Below, piece by piece: positions 1-12,992 of a stretch of DNA of 64,000 nucleotides. The notes below the pieces were generated by a model. That model was not told the origin of the DNA. It did no database searches and saw only the letters and a program-made list of their open reading frames with translations. Origin of the DNA: Euphorbia lathyris (lineage: Eukaryota; Streptophyta; Magnoliopsida; Malpighiales; Euphorbiaceae); assembly GCF_963576675.1 (NCBI RefSeq), contig NC_088911.1:32410501-32474500 (forward strand). The letters are read 5' to 3'. Within the stretch, counting starts at the first letter, position 1. Every line of letters begins with the position of its first letter. A program made the position numbers and the translations under genes.

Positions 1-766
1 CCGTCAAACCAACTTCATACATTTCATTGAATCCAGGGAAATGCATGTACTTGATCTTCTCATTAATATACGGCTGGGCTTTTTTTATCACCATCCGGAT
101 TTGTTCCTTCTCACTTGGCCGGTCTTCCATGGTAGCCACCTTTGATCTCCATCCTCTAACATAGTCAGAGAAAGTCTCACCCTGCTTCTGCTTGGTGTTC
201 TCAAGCTCATTTACCGTAACTTTAAGCATTGTGTTAAAGTTGTATTGCGCCACGAAAGCTTTGGCCAGATCTTTCCACTCCTTCTTCACGGCAGATGTAA
301 GGGTTTGGTACCATATCAGGGCCGACCCTTCTAGATAAGCATTAAAGAGGTTTGTGACTTGAACCTCATTAAGCCCAGTTGTACCCATGATGGTCAGATA
401 TAATTCCAAGTGTGCCTGAGGATCACCAGTGCCATCAAACTTCTTCATATCAGGAAGTTTGAATTTGTTCGGAAGAGCTCCCTTAGCCAATCGACCCTTC
501 AGGTCATAGATTTCAGTGTTCAGAGTTTTTAGGCCATGGATGTTCTTGACCTCTTCTAGGATACTTTCTTTCCATGCCTGAGCCTTCTCAGCTTCCAGTT
601 TGGCAGCTGCTTCTTTCTTGGCTGCATTATCAGCCGTGTCACTTGCTTCCTCATCAGCGGCATTTCTGGTGGTTCGCTCCGTTTCTGCTTCTTGATTTGG
701 TGGAGGCTGGCTTAGAAAGAAATGCCAATCGGGAACTAATAGCTTTGCCTCCAATTGCTCTGACAT
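1..766 (-). mobile_element. Ty3/gypsy retrotransposon Gag, N-terminal part, runs off the window edge
   Basis: An uninterrupted minus-strand reading frame of 255 codons starts at an ATG ending at 766 and is still open at base 1. The first ~85 residues are charged and Ala/Glu/Lys-rich with coiled-coil character (AAKKEAAAKLEAEKAQAW). A plant gypsy Gag core follows: LPDMKKFDGTGDPQAHLELY, then NAYLEGSALIWYQTL, then EWKDLAKAFVAQYNFN and KQKQGETFSDYVRGWRSKV. This order is the retrotransposon Gag domain, which in an intact element forms the cytoplasmic particle. The zinc knuckle and pol would lie beyond the window. The lack of stops suggests a fairly recent import from the nucleus, or continuing exchange. 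No LTR or primer-binding site was recognised upstream. Expression in mitochondria is unlikely. Confidence 0.85.
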
Positions 767-3370
767 ACTAACTAACCGAGATTAAAAAAAGCATTCGGCA
801 TACGAACTCCTTTCTTCACTCCGCTCGCCTCACTCCTACCTGACCTGTAGCTTCGTCATGACAACCCCTTAATTAAAGTTGGAAAGAAAAGTCATTTGCC
901 TTGGAGACCTATAGCCCACTCTACGCTCCTTTCAAGTAGAAAACCTCACTCTGCTCGACTCTGACCTTTTCCACCTGCCCTTGAGCCCTACGCAGACCAT
1001 AGCCCAGACTTGATGTGACGATTACCAGACGTTTGGTTTGACCTACGCTTTTTTAGGCTTTTTTCTCCTTATCAGTCGCCCTCCGCATCGCCTTCCCTTC
1101 TTTATCGCTTTCTTTCAGGCTGGCAGGCTTGAGAAGCATTCCCGATCCTTTCCTTCCTCTCTTTCCAGTGGTCGAAGCCGGCTAAGGGCCATTTCCTTTG
1201 CCAGCCTTCCAGTCTTATCTTATATATAAGTAGTCCAATCCCTTGTTGTCGTATAGCGAAGAACTTTTTTTCCGTTAGTCCCTTATTCTGATACTGAGAA
1301 GGGTAAATTGACTTCTTCCTTATAATCTAAGCTCTAAAAATTCCTTTAGGAGTTGGAATCTCTGAAAGCGGGGGAATTTATGGGTCTTTTTCCATACCCC
1401 AAGGTAATTGAATAGAAAATTGCCCCTGATATGACTAAGCGCTAGGGGACATCAAAGATGAAGGTAGTTTACTTGTTAAGGAAGATTCCAATATTCACTT
1501 TACTTTAGGAAAGCAATGGACCTCAGACCTATAGAATATCGAGAGCTAATAGAGAGCATGGACAGCTTAGGAATCATAACAGAAGAGACCGCCAGGAAAT
1601 AAAGGATGAAAGCTAGCAGTCCCCTCTAAAGAGCTTTCGGGGACAGTTTCACGATCTATGACATCAACTTAGGAAGCAATATCAGACTTTAACCGCTTGC
1701 ACCAATTGACTAAGCCACTGGGGGTGATTCACCTGCATCTCCATTTCCTCGATGCGAACCATACATAGAAGGAAAGCGAATCCAAAGCTTGAACAGATAA
1801 TAAATAGGCTTAACCGCTAAGGTATTTTACTCTAATGAGTAAACTACCTCTAACGAGTAAACTACCTTGATGGCCTGCAGCTCCTATTTGAAAAAAGCCA
1901 TTCTCGATGCAGCTTCTTCTTTCACAAGGGACTCCGCCATTCAATCTACTATCTCCAACTTTTTACGTGACATCTTGGTTGAGATGACTAACAGGGCAAG
2001 GGCAGAGCCCACTAAAATATAGGCATATATATACAAAGGCAGCTTCAGTATAATAAGGAGAGTACCGCCGGTGGCAGAGCCTATTCCACATGTTCCAGTG
2101 CTAGTTAACCAAATAGAACCCATTGAAGCACCATAAACATCCGAGCAAGCATGAAAGACGGAGGCAGAGGCATTTGACCGAGTCTAAGAAGCTTCCCCGC
2201 CATCCATCCGTCCGTCTAATTCTAGTTCGAAAAAAGGTAGAGCTAGCAGATCGAAGACGGCCTATTGGCAGCGGAATCAATCAATAGTGGAGCCAATTCC
2301 AGAGCGAGCATCCCCCCAGCGAATCCAATTCCAGTCCTATTCATTGGGGATGTAGGTCCAGCGATTCGAAATAGAGACCCAGTTGAGCGGAGCAACGCTT
2401 TGCTAAGAACCCAGTCTCATGCGAAGGATAGTCAGTTGGTCTCAGGTAGCTCTGTCTTTATTGCCGTGGACTTTACCTCCGCGACACCCCTAAAAAGGCA
2501 TATGTTGGGACACCCCTTGTAACACGTTGTATTCCACTATACACTCTAATTATAGGAACACATACAAATGCCATAACTACATATATAGGAACGCAAGCAC
2601 TTGTCGAAACACTATTCTTTCTGCAACTCGATTTGCTGGTTTTTCTTGTCTACTGCTGGCTGGCTCCCAGGCTTTCCTGCTGCCTTTTTCAATGCCTCTC
2701 CCACAGCTTGAATCGCTGGTGCCTCAACCTCTGCTAGTGGTTTTGTGGATTCACCTACTTATGCCTGGGGCTCAAGCCCTTATGGATAAATAGGTGGTTC
2801 TGAATCAACGGGCTCTTCTGCCCCCGTATAGCGACTCTCTGCTGCTTTTACTTAGCCAAAAGCTAACCTGCCGCCTTTGACTCTGCTATGAGTGAATCTA
2901 CTCCGGCTCTGGGTGAAACAACCACTGCGACTGCCTTTGACCATACCTTTACCTATGCCTATATTCATATCTTCCAGTTGCAGATCCAGAGCGAGTAGTT
3001 TCTTCAGTAGAGCCGGTTGATTCCGGCGATTCTGTTGATGAAGCAGTCGAAATACATGGTTGAGTCAGTCGAAGAAGCAGTCGACCGAGCAGTAGATCCT
3101 GTCGATTCAGCAGAAGTAGATCTAGAACCAGCTTCCCCACCACTACCTCCACCAGCAGCATAACGCCTAGTAAGACGGGGAAGGAGTGTTATGAAAGGGA
3201 GAAAGAGGGATTGGAGGTTCAAAGAAAAGCTTCTCTTTATCCCTTTTATCCCTTGCTGAGCAATCGAAGTGAATCACAGCCAAATCTAGTTCTAAATCTA
3301 TCATTTTAGATGAAAAAAGTTGCTAAAAGCCGGGTTTTTTCGATGAAAATCTATGATTTTAGAAAAGATG
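767..3370. other. Spacer without recognisable gene
   Basis: No known mitochondrial gene is visible. Short reading frames on both strands lack family signatures. At 1806-1873 a short phrase (GAGTAAACTACCT) recurs. From about 2780 to 3170 the DNA is low-complexity. Read on the minus strand it gives Ser/Thr-rich peptides in two frames (STESPESTGSTEETT and similar), which points to simple-sequence expansion rather than a conserved protein. Confidence 0.5.
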
Positions 3371-3390
3371 CTATCTTATGATATTTGCAA
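3371..3390 (-). promoter_or_regulatory. CRTA-type promoter-like motif
   Basis: The minus strand reads AAATATCATAAGATAG. It shares the ATATCATAAGA core of plant mitochondrial promoters but differs from the atp1 promoter in the last positions. No gene lies directly downstream (toward 3,000), so this is a motif match only. Confidence 0.25.
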
Positions 3391-3487
3391 TCTCGCTAGC
3401 GAGGAAAGAGTTTGCAGTCCAGGTCCAGCTAGGCTAGCACTGAGACCTTTACCTTTGTGTTAAAGAAAAGAGATTGAGGTAAGTAAG

Positions 3488-3516
3488 GGAGAGAAGAACT
3501 GGGCCGAGCTTGCTTG
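3488..3516 (+). repeat. 29-bp dispersed repeat, copy A
   Basis: This stretch matches 5584-5612 in direct orientation with one mismatch (GGAGAGAAGAACTGG then R then CCGAGCTTGCTTG). Both copies follow a shared ATTGAGGTA a few bases upstream, so the homology is slightly longer with a small indel. Short direct repeats of this kind are typical of seed-plant mitochondrial spacer. Confidence 0.8.
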
Positions 3517-5583
3517 TGGATTCCTTTCTTTGCCAATTCAGTCTTTGTTCCGCGAGTGGAAAAGGCTTAAGCCTTAAGGTTTACCCGCCACCCTACTTAA
3601 AAATCCCACTTTCATAATTTCTTTCGGAGAAGATCCGAGAAATTTCAGAACTTGTGCCCGCCCTACTGTGAAACCCAGCAACTCACTTTTACCTCGTGGG
3701 CCACCTTCTCAATTCAACTTTTTGATGAAAGATATAGCTGCAAAATCTCATTAGTTGATTTCAGCCCTACGAAGATCATTGAAATGAAAAAGTTAATGCC
3801 GGATATAGCTGTGAAATGATGAAAGGGCAATCCAAGCACCTTAGGCCGGTCCCCCTATAGGACCACTATACCATCCAGCGGCTAAAGGCTCATCTCTTCT
3901 TTGCTTTTGCTTTCTTTATCGCTTTCCGTAATTCAGTACGATACCCTGTCTGTCAACTCCTGCTAACGGCCATCGGGTAAGCTTTTGACTAAGGCTGGAT
4001 AGGAATAGTAGACTTTGCTCGTAAGCAGCAAGGTTTTTTCCTCCGTCTCCGAAGTGAATCAAGTAACCCATGGGTATGGGACCCGGAACGTATGCTAAAA
4101 CATTATATCCATCTTGTCCGGAAAAGGCTTTGAGACTCTTTCATAAGCTGTAATGGCTAATTAAGGTACTGACCAACTGAGACGGAGAGAGCCCTTTTTC
4201 AGTGTTGTCGGAATAGGCACCACCAGGGTTCTTTAAATAAAGGGCATTTCTTAGATTAGTTAGCTAAAGAGAGTACGACTGTGGTTCCAGAGATAGCGAT
4301 TCGGCTTAGTGAAAATATCCCTATCCCAAGTCTCTAATATCGTAGCGTAGGCACTTAGCTGCATTATTTGGCTTGTGCATCACGCCCCTTAAGGTGGCTT
4401 GATGTTAACTGTCCTAACTTACCTATCCTGGGTGCTTTGGTATGCGTCTTCATTCGCCTACCTTCGTAGAACAAGCTAGACCCCCAATTGTTATTGAGAC
4501 CACTCTTAGGATGGAATTCCACACGAAATAGATGATGCGCGGAATCGATAAAAAATTATCGCCGCTGGTTGTGAGGCAGGTGATTTTTTCTTCCAATATG
4601 CTGGGTCAAAAGCCCGAGCAAGGCGCGGCGCCCTCTTCCTGGGATAACTTTCATATCTAACTACGACAGCTATGGGGCACGAAGGGTATAAGAAGAAGTG
4701 ACGGAGAAGTCGTTTACTGATTAGCTGCTTGAACGTGGAAAGATGACGGCATCTCCCCTGCTAAAGTAAGCCGTCTTGCGAAAAAAAACCTAGTCCCCCG
4801 CCTCCTTTATTTTTAGAATAGAAGGCCCTTTGTCCCACTTCGGTAGATCTTCCATTTTATGTCCCTACTTGTGAGGAGCCGCAAAGTACCATCATGTAGC
4901 TAGGGGATATGGATCTCAGCGGTGTATAGTTAATGCAGTGGAATGGGGTTCTTTTGAAAGGGAAGGCCCCAGCCAGTAGCCCATTCGTTGACAATGGAAA
5001 TTCCAGGTAGTGGTGCCTCTTGGTCCAGGTCTTTGCCACTCATACATAAAAAAGTGTTCAAAAGGGAGTGTCGAATGAGAAGGCTGAGCGTTAAACCGGG
5101 CATTCGGTGTCGTGTACGAATGATTACCCTGCTTTTCCTGATGCAAGATGCGTTGCTGACGCGAGATGGACAGCTGCTGTGAGAGAAACTTTTCCTAAAA
5201 TATTTATCCATCTCAAGAAGTCAATGAGAAAAGAATGGTTTTCTCCAGTAGGAAGGCGAATAAGAGATCCAGTTCTGTCTACTTGTGGTGTGCATGACCC
5301 GAACAAGGAGATGTCTAGCCAATCAGAGGAGTTGTTGCACAGCGTCCAGGAACTGCCACGCCAGGAAAGAGAATAACGCAAAGAAAGTTCTTCTCAAAGA
5401 CGAGTTTCACGCCTTCTACAGGGAGATGGTCTCTATCGTCTGGTCTTGCTTTTCGTCTTCAATAGTATCCTGTAAGCCGGGTCCCTGTTAGCTACTTGCT
5501 TTCCGCCGTCATTGGACTAGGCTTCCCGGATCCCCTTTCTTCGGTGCTGACAAACAACTAGACGGTCAAGAAATTGAGGTACC

Positions 5584-5612
5584 GGAGAGAAGAACTGGAC
5601 CGAGCTTGCTTG
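5584..5612 (+). repeat. 29-bp dispersed repeat, copy B
   Basis: Partner of the repeat at 3488-3516, same orientation, 2.1 kb away, with one mismatch. Confidence 0.8.
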
Positions 5613-8600
5613 CTCTTTGCTTCGAGCTCCCTCCTCCTCGGGGAAGAGCTTGTGGATGACTTTCTTTCTGAACCCACTAGGCGAGGATTTTGAAGTTATT
5701 TAGTTCTTACAGTTGGATGCAATCCTCCCTCGTTAGCTAGTAAAGAAGAAGGGAATACGGGCAAAGCTGAAAAAAGGAATCCTAACTCTTGAATAAAGGA
5801 GTTTCACCTTACCCTGACTTTACTACAACTCTTTATTGAGACTCAATGTGGTTTATTAGTCGATACATTGAATCAGTCTAATGAAAACCAGTTCTAAATG
5901 CTAATGCCAACCACATGGTTCAGTTAGCGAAGGAGAGAGATTCAACACTAACTCACAATTGCAAGCTCACACAAAATCGGTTTGTTTAGTTAATTGCCCC
6001 TTGCCGGCCCTTCTCCTTTGTTTTATACTTTCGAGCGCTATATAACTCACTAGAACGTCCTGTCTCGAGGTCACAACGATGCGGAAGAACTTCTATTTCG
6101 CGCTTAGCGAAGCTAGGCTGGTCATTCCCCATCCCTAAAATAATGATTCTCAATCTCACACCTATTGGAATCTTCGTGTTGGACACGACGAACCACGCGG
6201 AATAAAGGAAAGCGGGAACTGAACTGAGAACGTTTCGTTGTGAGTCTCCGAACAGCCTGACCCACATCGCTTCTCTAGATTAGTGTACTTCCTAAGGTTG
6301 GGCACTTGGCTGAGCCTCTCTCCCTCACCAGTGCGAATGAAAGGGCACCACATACATCTCGACTAGTTCGTGCCTGCAGAGCGAACATAAACCTCTTTTG
6401 AATTCCTGACTCCGAAGTTAGGATATTTGGTTGCTTGCTTTGCACTCGCTAAAAAAAATCAGAATGAAAGGGAACTTGACTAATTATGGATGCTCCTTTT
6501 GGGTATGCAACTAATGGTTATGCGGAGGCAATTTCTACTTAAAAATAGTAAACTACTTCTTATCCGTAGACAAAGAGGACTCCTTAGCCATAGGAAAGCA
6601 CTTGAATTGGATGGGCAACTACTACTTAGACAGATGGAACTACTAGCACTCCAACTGGAGATTCCATTAGCTTAGGCACTTGACCCTGATGGCTTTTTCA
6701 CAGGCTCGCTCACTTGCTTACATCAACATCAAAAGCTCAAACTACCCAGCTGGAAATATCGGTAGAAAAGAGCTCACGCTGCTTCATCCCAAGGGCTGCA
6801 AGGGGATAGGACTGATAGGGCGAAAGCAACTAGCTCGAAGGGAAATAGGTGGCAAACTATTCTAGCCTAGGGCTAGAAAAACACTTCAACTTCCACTCGA
6901 AATGCAACTCCATCGGTAAATATCCTGTACCACAAAGGGATGGCACGGAAATTTGGAAATAGCAGCGGATCTTAGCTCTTTTTCTAAAAATAAGGGATAA
7001 GGGAATGGGACTCTATATGAAGTGGTTGAATTCATTAACTTCTTGAAGGTGGCAATCTAGCTTACATTGAGCATATTTCCTCTGTCAGAGTAGAGTTGTC
7101 ACTAGGAATCTCCACTGCAGCAGCCCGGACAGTGAAAAAGAAAGAAATAGAAGGTAAGGTAGTTAGGAGTCGTAACACCTGGCACATTATAGGATTTTAC
7201 TTTTGCCCAATTGGGCCCATCTATTTTTACTTTATCGTCGTCAACCGATCACTCTCTTTCTCGTAGCCTGTTTCCAATTCAGGACAGACTGCCCCTCCAT
7301 TCCCGCTACTAACACTAAGTAAAGTCAGACGAGTCCTTCTCTCTAGATTTATGGTCAAAAAGACCCCGTGGCTCTTCTAGCGAGGAGAAAGCAACTAAAC
7401 CTCCACAGGTCACTCACTGGATTAGAGGGGGACTGCTCTGTTAGCGCGGCGTCACTGGCGTATGAGTTGCTAACGGTAGCGTTAAAATGGGGGTTGGGTT
7501 CAAAGCATGACTGATGGAAATTTCTAGCGTTCTGACGAACCAAGAAGTCCTTGAACTCTCCTTGGGAAGACAGACCTGTTGATCGGCTTGGAGTTCCATA
7601 TCTCTGAAGAGTAACTGCTAGCGCGCAACGGCTTAACTTGACGTAGCCCAAGCTCTTGCTCAGCACAAATAGTAGAAACTAAAGATAGGAGTTATTCATT
7701 TATCAAGTAGAGCTAGCTAGGAGTAGTTCCTCAAAGGATGGAGGAAGGAGCTTTACTTCTTTTCAACGATGCGTTGAGCTCCACTACAAAGGAGAGAGTT
7801 CCTTTACTTTTCTTATTAGTTGCTTGGCCGTATGGGCAGGTGCCTTAGTGGGATTGTCAATAAGCAAGACCTTGCAAGTCGTTTTTCTTTAAGGTTTCAA
7901 TAGTATGGGAAAGGGGGTCGAGTCTCGGGCGAGTGAATCTTCTTTCCGGTCGAGCTTAGACCTATGCTCCTTCCTTTGGACGCCATAAAGAAAGGGGCTT
8001 CCCTAAGGTTCTTGAAGGAAGGGAAAACAAAATGTAGTCAGTCAAACGACCCGGGTTCCATGAACAACTACCAAATCAAGATTCAAAATGGAGTCGAAGA
8101 ACTCAAGTGGAATAGCTAAAAAATGAACCTCTTCAAATCAAAGCCCCCGATTTCAGACCAAAACCAATCTTGAATTGCATCAAGACTTTCCAACAAGCAC
8201 CTTTGGAAGGGTGGACCTTTCTCCTGATCAATCTTGTTCCAGTCTCCTCTGGTCCACCTTTTGATTCGAGACCTGAGCCCGTGCTTCTGGCCAAGGTTAG
8301 GTGGCGCACGAAGAAATGGGGAGCCGTATAAGGGCCCCTTAGCCCAGGTGAGAAGGTACTTCATTCCTCAGTAGGAGGGGGTAGAAGAAGCCTATCTGAA
8401 CCGGGAGAATCCGGTTTTCTTTCTATTAAGCTTACGACATGGTAAAAGCACCAGATTTTGAGTCCTTCGCTGACAAAGCAAGAGCCCCTTCATCAATGGA
8501 AGGAATTACTTACAGGATAGGAGCGAATCCTTACTTATAGAGTTGAAGGCATCGTGAGATGAGCCTCAGGCCCCTTTTCCTATATACAGGCCACCCTCCC

Positions 8601-11268
8601 CTCCTTGGTTGGCCAATCGTCCCAGATTCACTTCTCAGTCCATTGGTACCGAACTTTCCTCTATTAAGAGATTTCTAGTAACCTTTGAACACCTCCGCTC
8701 CTGAACGGAATGCTAGGAAAGAGCAGTGATGCTACGCCCCTTTGGCGAACTCTTTTTTCAAGAAAAAAAGTAACTATATGCTTAAGAAAACTTTCCGGTT
8801 CGAAAGAGGAAGCAGAAGGAATCGCCTTTTTCTACAAGTTCTCGTCAAAGAGTTTTCAATAACCTTGATAGTGAGGGGTGGCACAAAAAAGTGCAAAGTC
8901 TTCTCATACTAACTCCTTCTCTTCTTCCTAAGATTTGTTCGCTACGCTTCGCAAAGGTTGGTGCCTACTCTGTAACGAGACCTCAAAGGTGCCAGCTGCA
9001 TCGTAACACAAGTCCTCCCACCAGGCCACAATTCATTCGATGGTCTGCACTCTTGACTTGACACCACGCCCTTGGTACCAAAATTTTCTGAGGTGGTGGC
9101 AACTTGGTATGCGGAAGGATCATCACATAAGGAAGGAACTCCAAGCTTCGAGTAGGGCTTCGGTGCCTTCTCTCAATCGGCAAGGAAGCTAGATAGAGGG
9201 CGAGCGGGGGTAAGCAAAAAGTAAGCCAGACAATGGCTTTAGAAAAGTATGTCTTCCGGGTCTAGTCCCAATGTTAGTACATACAAGAGAAGAAGGTACT
9301 AAGGTAGGGTACCTGGGGGTACTAGCCAAATAACCCTGTCTAAAACCGCCTAACAATGAGGGTTAAAGGGCAAGGTAAAGACATGCGTTGACCGTCCCAA
9401 GTACAGATCTTACCTCAGTCGAGTTAGAAGAGCTTGCCGATCTACTTTCTCCAGATATGCCTTTGCTGCGAGTAGTATATGAGTCTTTCTTTCCTTTGTT
9501 AGCTTTGTGACTAGGTAAGAGCTTTATTGCTGTGAAATTTGTTGATTAGACGGCTCCTATCTATAATAATATAATCGATGATACTAGACCTTCGAGCGAT
9601 GAAGTAGAGGAATTACTTAAATTCATCTTATATCTTGCAGCTGTGTTAGATGCATCATCCTTGATCAAGCCAGTCTGAATAGCATCTTCTATTTTAGCAC
9701 CAATGGCACTAAGTTCCTTTCAGTCGGGTAAGTACTGGGGAAAGAGACAATTTTGGTAAACTGGGAGTAGATTCTTGACAACCATGTCCACCTGTTCTTG
9801 TTCATCAGGTCTATTCATCATTTTGAAGCTTTTGTCCTCCACCTCGTAATGTAATGAACTCGGAGAGGGATTCATTGGTTAGCTGCTTTAGAACCTCAGT
9901 TTTGAGGAACTCCAGTCGTGTTGATTTCCCCTATCTGAATCTCTTTTTGAAAGGTTACTTCAAGCGATGTTACCTTTCAAAAAGAGGGTCAAAGGCGGGT
10001 AAGAGTCAATCCTACTTGGTAGTTCCGGACGTGCCCACAGCTGATCAATGCACGAGGATCCATAGCACTTGGAGATGGGGAAGATGACTACAAGCGGCTG
10101 GGACCTAGCCCAACGGTGAAGGAAGCATAAGCAGTTGAAGCATCCGGGTAGCCCGAAGAAAGCCTCCAAACAGTATCACGAGCAGCAGCTTCGGAAGCAC
10201 GCCTGTCAAAGGACAAGGGGCTTACACCTATCGTAGAAGTGAAGTGGCAGGTCTAGGGTTCAAACCCCATAATAGGACTACCACTTTATTAACCTGGGCG
10301 AATAAAAAGCCCGTGGCTTTGAGAATGAAATGTATTTCATAAAGAAAGGTGAGACTTTCAAAGGCACACTTTGACACGAAAGAACCGAGACAGCCTTCAC
10401 TTCAGGCGGAGAATATAGATAGGTGGGCAAGCGCTGCTTTCATTCAAGCTACGCAGGTAAAGATACAAAAAGGACTTTCTCATCAATAGCCACTTTAGTT
10501 AGACACGAGTGGGGAACTAGAGAAAGAGACTGCTTTTTAGCTGCAACTGACCACCTGTTAAACCCAAAGAAAAAAGGCAAGATTGGATGCTTCACAAAGG
10601 AGCCCCTTAAGAGAAGAGGGTAGCTCGGGTAATGTGGCTTAGAGGTTGCATGCCTAGGAGAAATAGGGAATAGGGCCGGTTACGAGGATCGGAAATGAAA
10701 TGAGCGGAGTAGTAGCTTATTATTAGTGCTCAAAAAGACATTCTTACGACATTCTTATAGGATTCCATTTCGTCTCCACAAGTTAGCCTGTCTGCCTGCA
10801 AGGCCCAATCGAAGCAGATTGTCCCCGACCTTAAGGGTTCCGGATAGCGTCCCTTCACTTGTAGTTTCGCTACTCTAGGACATCAACACCAACTCAGGCT
10901 CCAGCCCTTACTTTTTCTTTAGATGAAACTTATAATTAGGCTTCAGCTCCAGCTCTAGTTTAGGCTTCAAGCATAGAATTAGGCACCAGCCTCGGCCTAG
11001 GCATCGGCTTCCTTCTTCGTAGTCTTCTTCTTCCCTCGGATTCGGCATAGCCTTCTTCAGATTATTCATCCTTGTCTTCGTCTCTGTCTACCAGATCAAA
11101 TCCAATCAAAGCTGTTCGTCCCCCTTCTCGACGTTCCCGGAGGGTGGCTCTTCACTTGGTGTTCACTATTCTAGGGTCTTTGCACTAACAATGGCACAGA
11201 CTTTCACTTCGACTTAGTCCTCTCAGCTCGTGAATCTGGCTATCTAAATATATCCGGATTCCTTTCTG

Positions 11269-11688
11269 ATGCGCCTTATGTTTCCAAAAGGTAAAACTTT
11301 CCCCTTCCTTTCTAGGTACGTGGGTGTTAGCCTGCCGGATATAACTCAATCGATGCGGTTCATCCCCTTCTTCCAGCCCTTCCAGCGCTTCTGGATGACC
11401 CTTCGTACCCGTATTCAGAATTCTACCTCCGCGGATCTCCCCTCCTTCTCCGAAAGCTTTACGAATCAGACAGGGCAATTCCTTACTTTCACTTCAGAAT
11501 CTGGTACTTCACCTGGGGTTAGGCTTTTCAACTGGGCCAAGGGGAGAATGAAAACTTTCACTTCGGAAGGAGGAATGGCAAGTATAGTTCCCACTGCAGC
11601 AGTTTCCGAATCAGGGATGTTAAATTACTTTTGTCTCAGAATTAGACCCATTTGTTACCCTTTTGGAATAGTTGGGGCAGAAATGTAA
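11269..11688 (+). CDS. Unrecognised ORF, 139 codons
   Basis: The frame is open from ATG for 139 codons and is rich in Phe, Ser and Thr (FFQPFQRFW, LTFTSESGTSPG). It has no transmembrane pattern or motif that I recognise. It overlaps the next frame (11652-12062) by 37 bases in another phase, and another 97-codon frame runs antisense to its first half (11185-11478). Plant mitochondrial spacers contain many chance or chimeric ORFs of this size, so it may not be a gene. Confidence 0.15.
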   Translation: MRLMFPKGKTFPFLSRYVGVSLPDITQSMRFIPFFQPFQRFWMTLRTRIQNSTSADLPSFSESFTNQTGQFLTFTSESGTSPGVRLFNWAKGRMKTFTSEGGMASIVPTAAVSESGMLNYFCLRIRPICYPFGIVGAEM

Positions 11689-12062
11689 TAAATAATAGGC
11701 TGCTCGATCCGCTGTTCCGGCAAGCAGCCCTTTCGCTCGTTCCCTTGGGGCTTTTTGGGGAAAACCTGTTCCATATGAGCAGCAACTCTCATGTAAGGGG
11801 CCTACTTTCCTTCACACTATACCTTCGGGAGTGCTTATGTAATATCCTGTTGAGTGGGTTTGATGCTAATAAAACAGGAAGGAGCCCAGCAGCTCCCCTT
11901 TTTCGGGATAAAGTAACCAAATATGGTAGGAATTTCTCTATATATGTTATGTCTAAAAAAGAAGTGAAAACGAAAGAGTTGGTGTCGCACGTACTGATAA
12001 CTCTATCCCGCGCTGAAAGCGAGAGGGACAGACGAAACTATGCTTCACCCACTTCACTTTAG
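11652..12062 (+). CDS. Unrecognised ORF, 136 codons
   Basis: The frame is open from ATG and overlaps the preceding ORF in a different phase. The N-terminal half is hydrophobic (SLVPLGLFGENLF, GLLSFTLYLRECLCNILL) and the C-terminal half is basic and charged. A hydrophobic N-terminus on a polar tail is common in chimeric mitochondrial ORFs, but no segment of atp6, atp8, cox or nad was recognised in it. It may be a chance frame. Confidence 0.15.
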   Translation: MLPFWNSWGRNVINNRLLDPLFRQAALSLVPLGLFGENLFHMSSNSHVRGLLSFTLYLRECLCNILLSGFDANKTGRSPAAPLFRDKVTKYGRNFSIYVMSKKEVKTKELVSHVLITLSRAESERDRRNYASPTSL

Positions 12063-12992
12063 TCTTTAGTGGTTGAACAGCTGAAAGCTAACTTCAACTT
12101 CTCTTTCTGATTGACTGCTGTTTCCATGCTTGTTTTTGAGACCGGGGCTGCTATTCTTATATTTGTAAGAGTTACCCTGTGCGCTAGTTGACTATCCAAT
12201 ATTGGCCGATCGACGGATGGATTGGAAAAGGCATTGCGCCTTAGACAAATAAACGAGACAGGGAAGGGCAACGAAGCGGTCCGAAGGAGGAAAGTTTTTC
12301 TTTTCAACCGGGAATTGAGAGATGAGATTCATACCCGCAAGCAGTAGCATCCTGCCAGTTCTTCAAAAAATTTCATAAGTAAGATAAGAGAAAAATCCTG
12401 CTTGGGGAAATAGCCTGATATTGCTATATTCTCTACCTGTAATTAACAGGTTTGACTCCTACCTACTTATCTTGTGGGGAAAGAGATTGATCTGGTGGGG
12501 CTGGTCTGGGGTGCTATACCAAATCCAAATTACTAATTATTACATTGGGACGATTCTCTCTGAAGAAAGATCCTATATACTATCTTAGCCCCGGCCACCC
12601 TAGTTTAGTTCTTGTCTGCTTTTGGTCTTACTACGACGGGGTTAGCCTCTTTGGTACGATTTGTTACCCACCCCCACCACCTTCCTTATAGTTCTTTACA
12701 GACTACCTACACGGTTAGATGAGTAGCCGAAGGCCAGAAAGAGGATCGATCAGTAGGTCAAAGACCCGTAGTATAGGAGTGAAACAGGTTCCAAGGATGC
12801 ATAGGAGGATGTGGCACATGAACATTGACAAATAGGAGAATGACCAGCTCGCTGGGTGTGAAAGAGGAGGCTTGGAAGCGGAGCATTTTTAAAGGGCAAC
12901 AACTATATTCTTGTCTCCAATCGGCGGTTGGGCTCGTCACATCGAAGTCAGGTATGGGCCACCCTTCTAGACGAAGATCACAAAACAATCAC

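Larger units (their letters stand above)
3391..11268. other. Long spacer without recognisable gene
   Basis: Apart from the 29-bp repeat pair, no gene was recognised. Overlapping short frames at 4857-5491 occur on both strands, none with a family signature. Frames at 5986-6353, 6490-6865, 7355-7666 (103 codons) and 8116-8364 likewise give no recognisable protein. A stretch around 10,860-11,100 is a CAGCTCC/AGGCTTC-like low-complexity run. No tRNA, rRNA or intron domain V could be supported. Confidence 0.45.

Noticed and set aside
4857..5491. Cluster of six overlapping short frames on both strands
   Set aside because: None has a recognisable motif and they shadow one another; no single frame is favoured.
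8315..8360. GAGCCGTATAAGG, resembling the start of group II intron domain V
   Set aside because: The GAAA-type tetraloop and the complementary second arm (CGTACGGTTC-like) are missing.
10205..10285. A GGGTTCAAACCCC T-arm-like string
   Set aside because: No acceptor stem of correct spacing, no D-arm and no anticodon arm could be paired; the T-stem itself has a mismatch.
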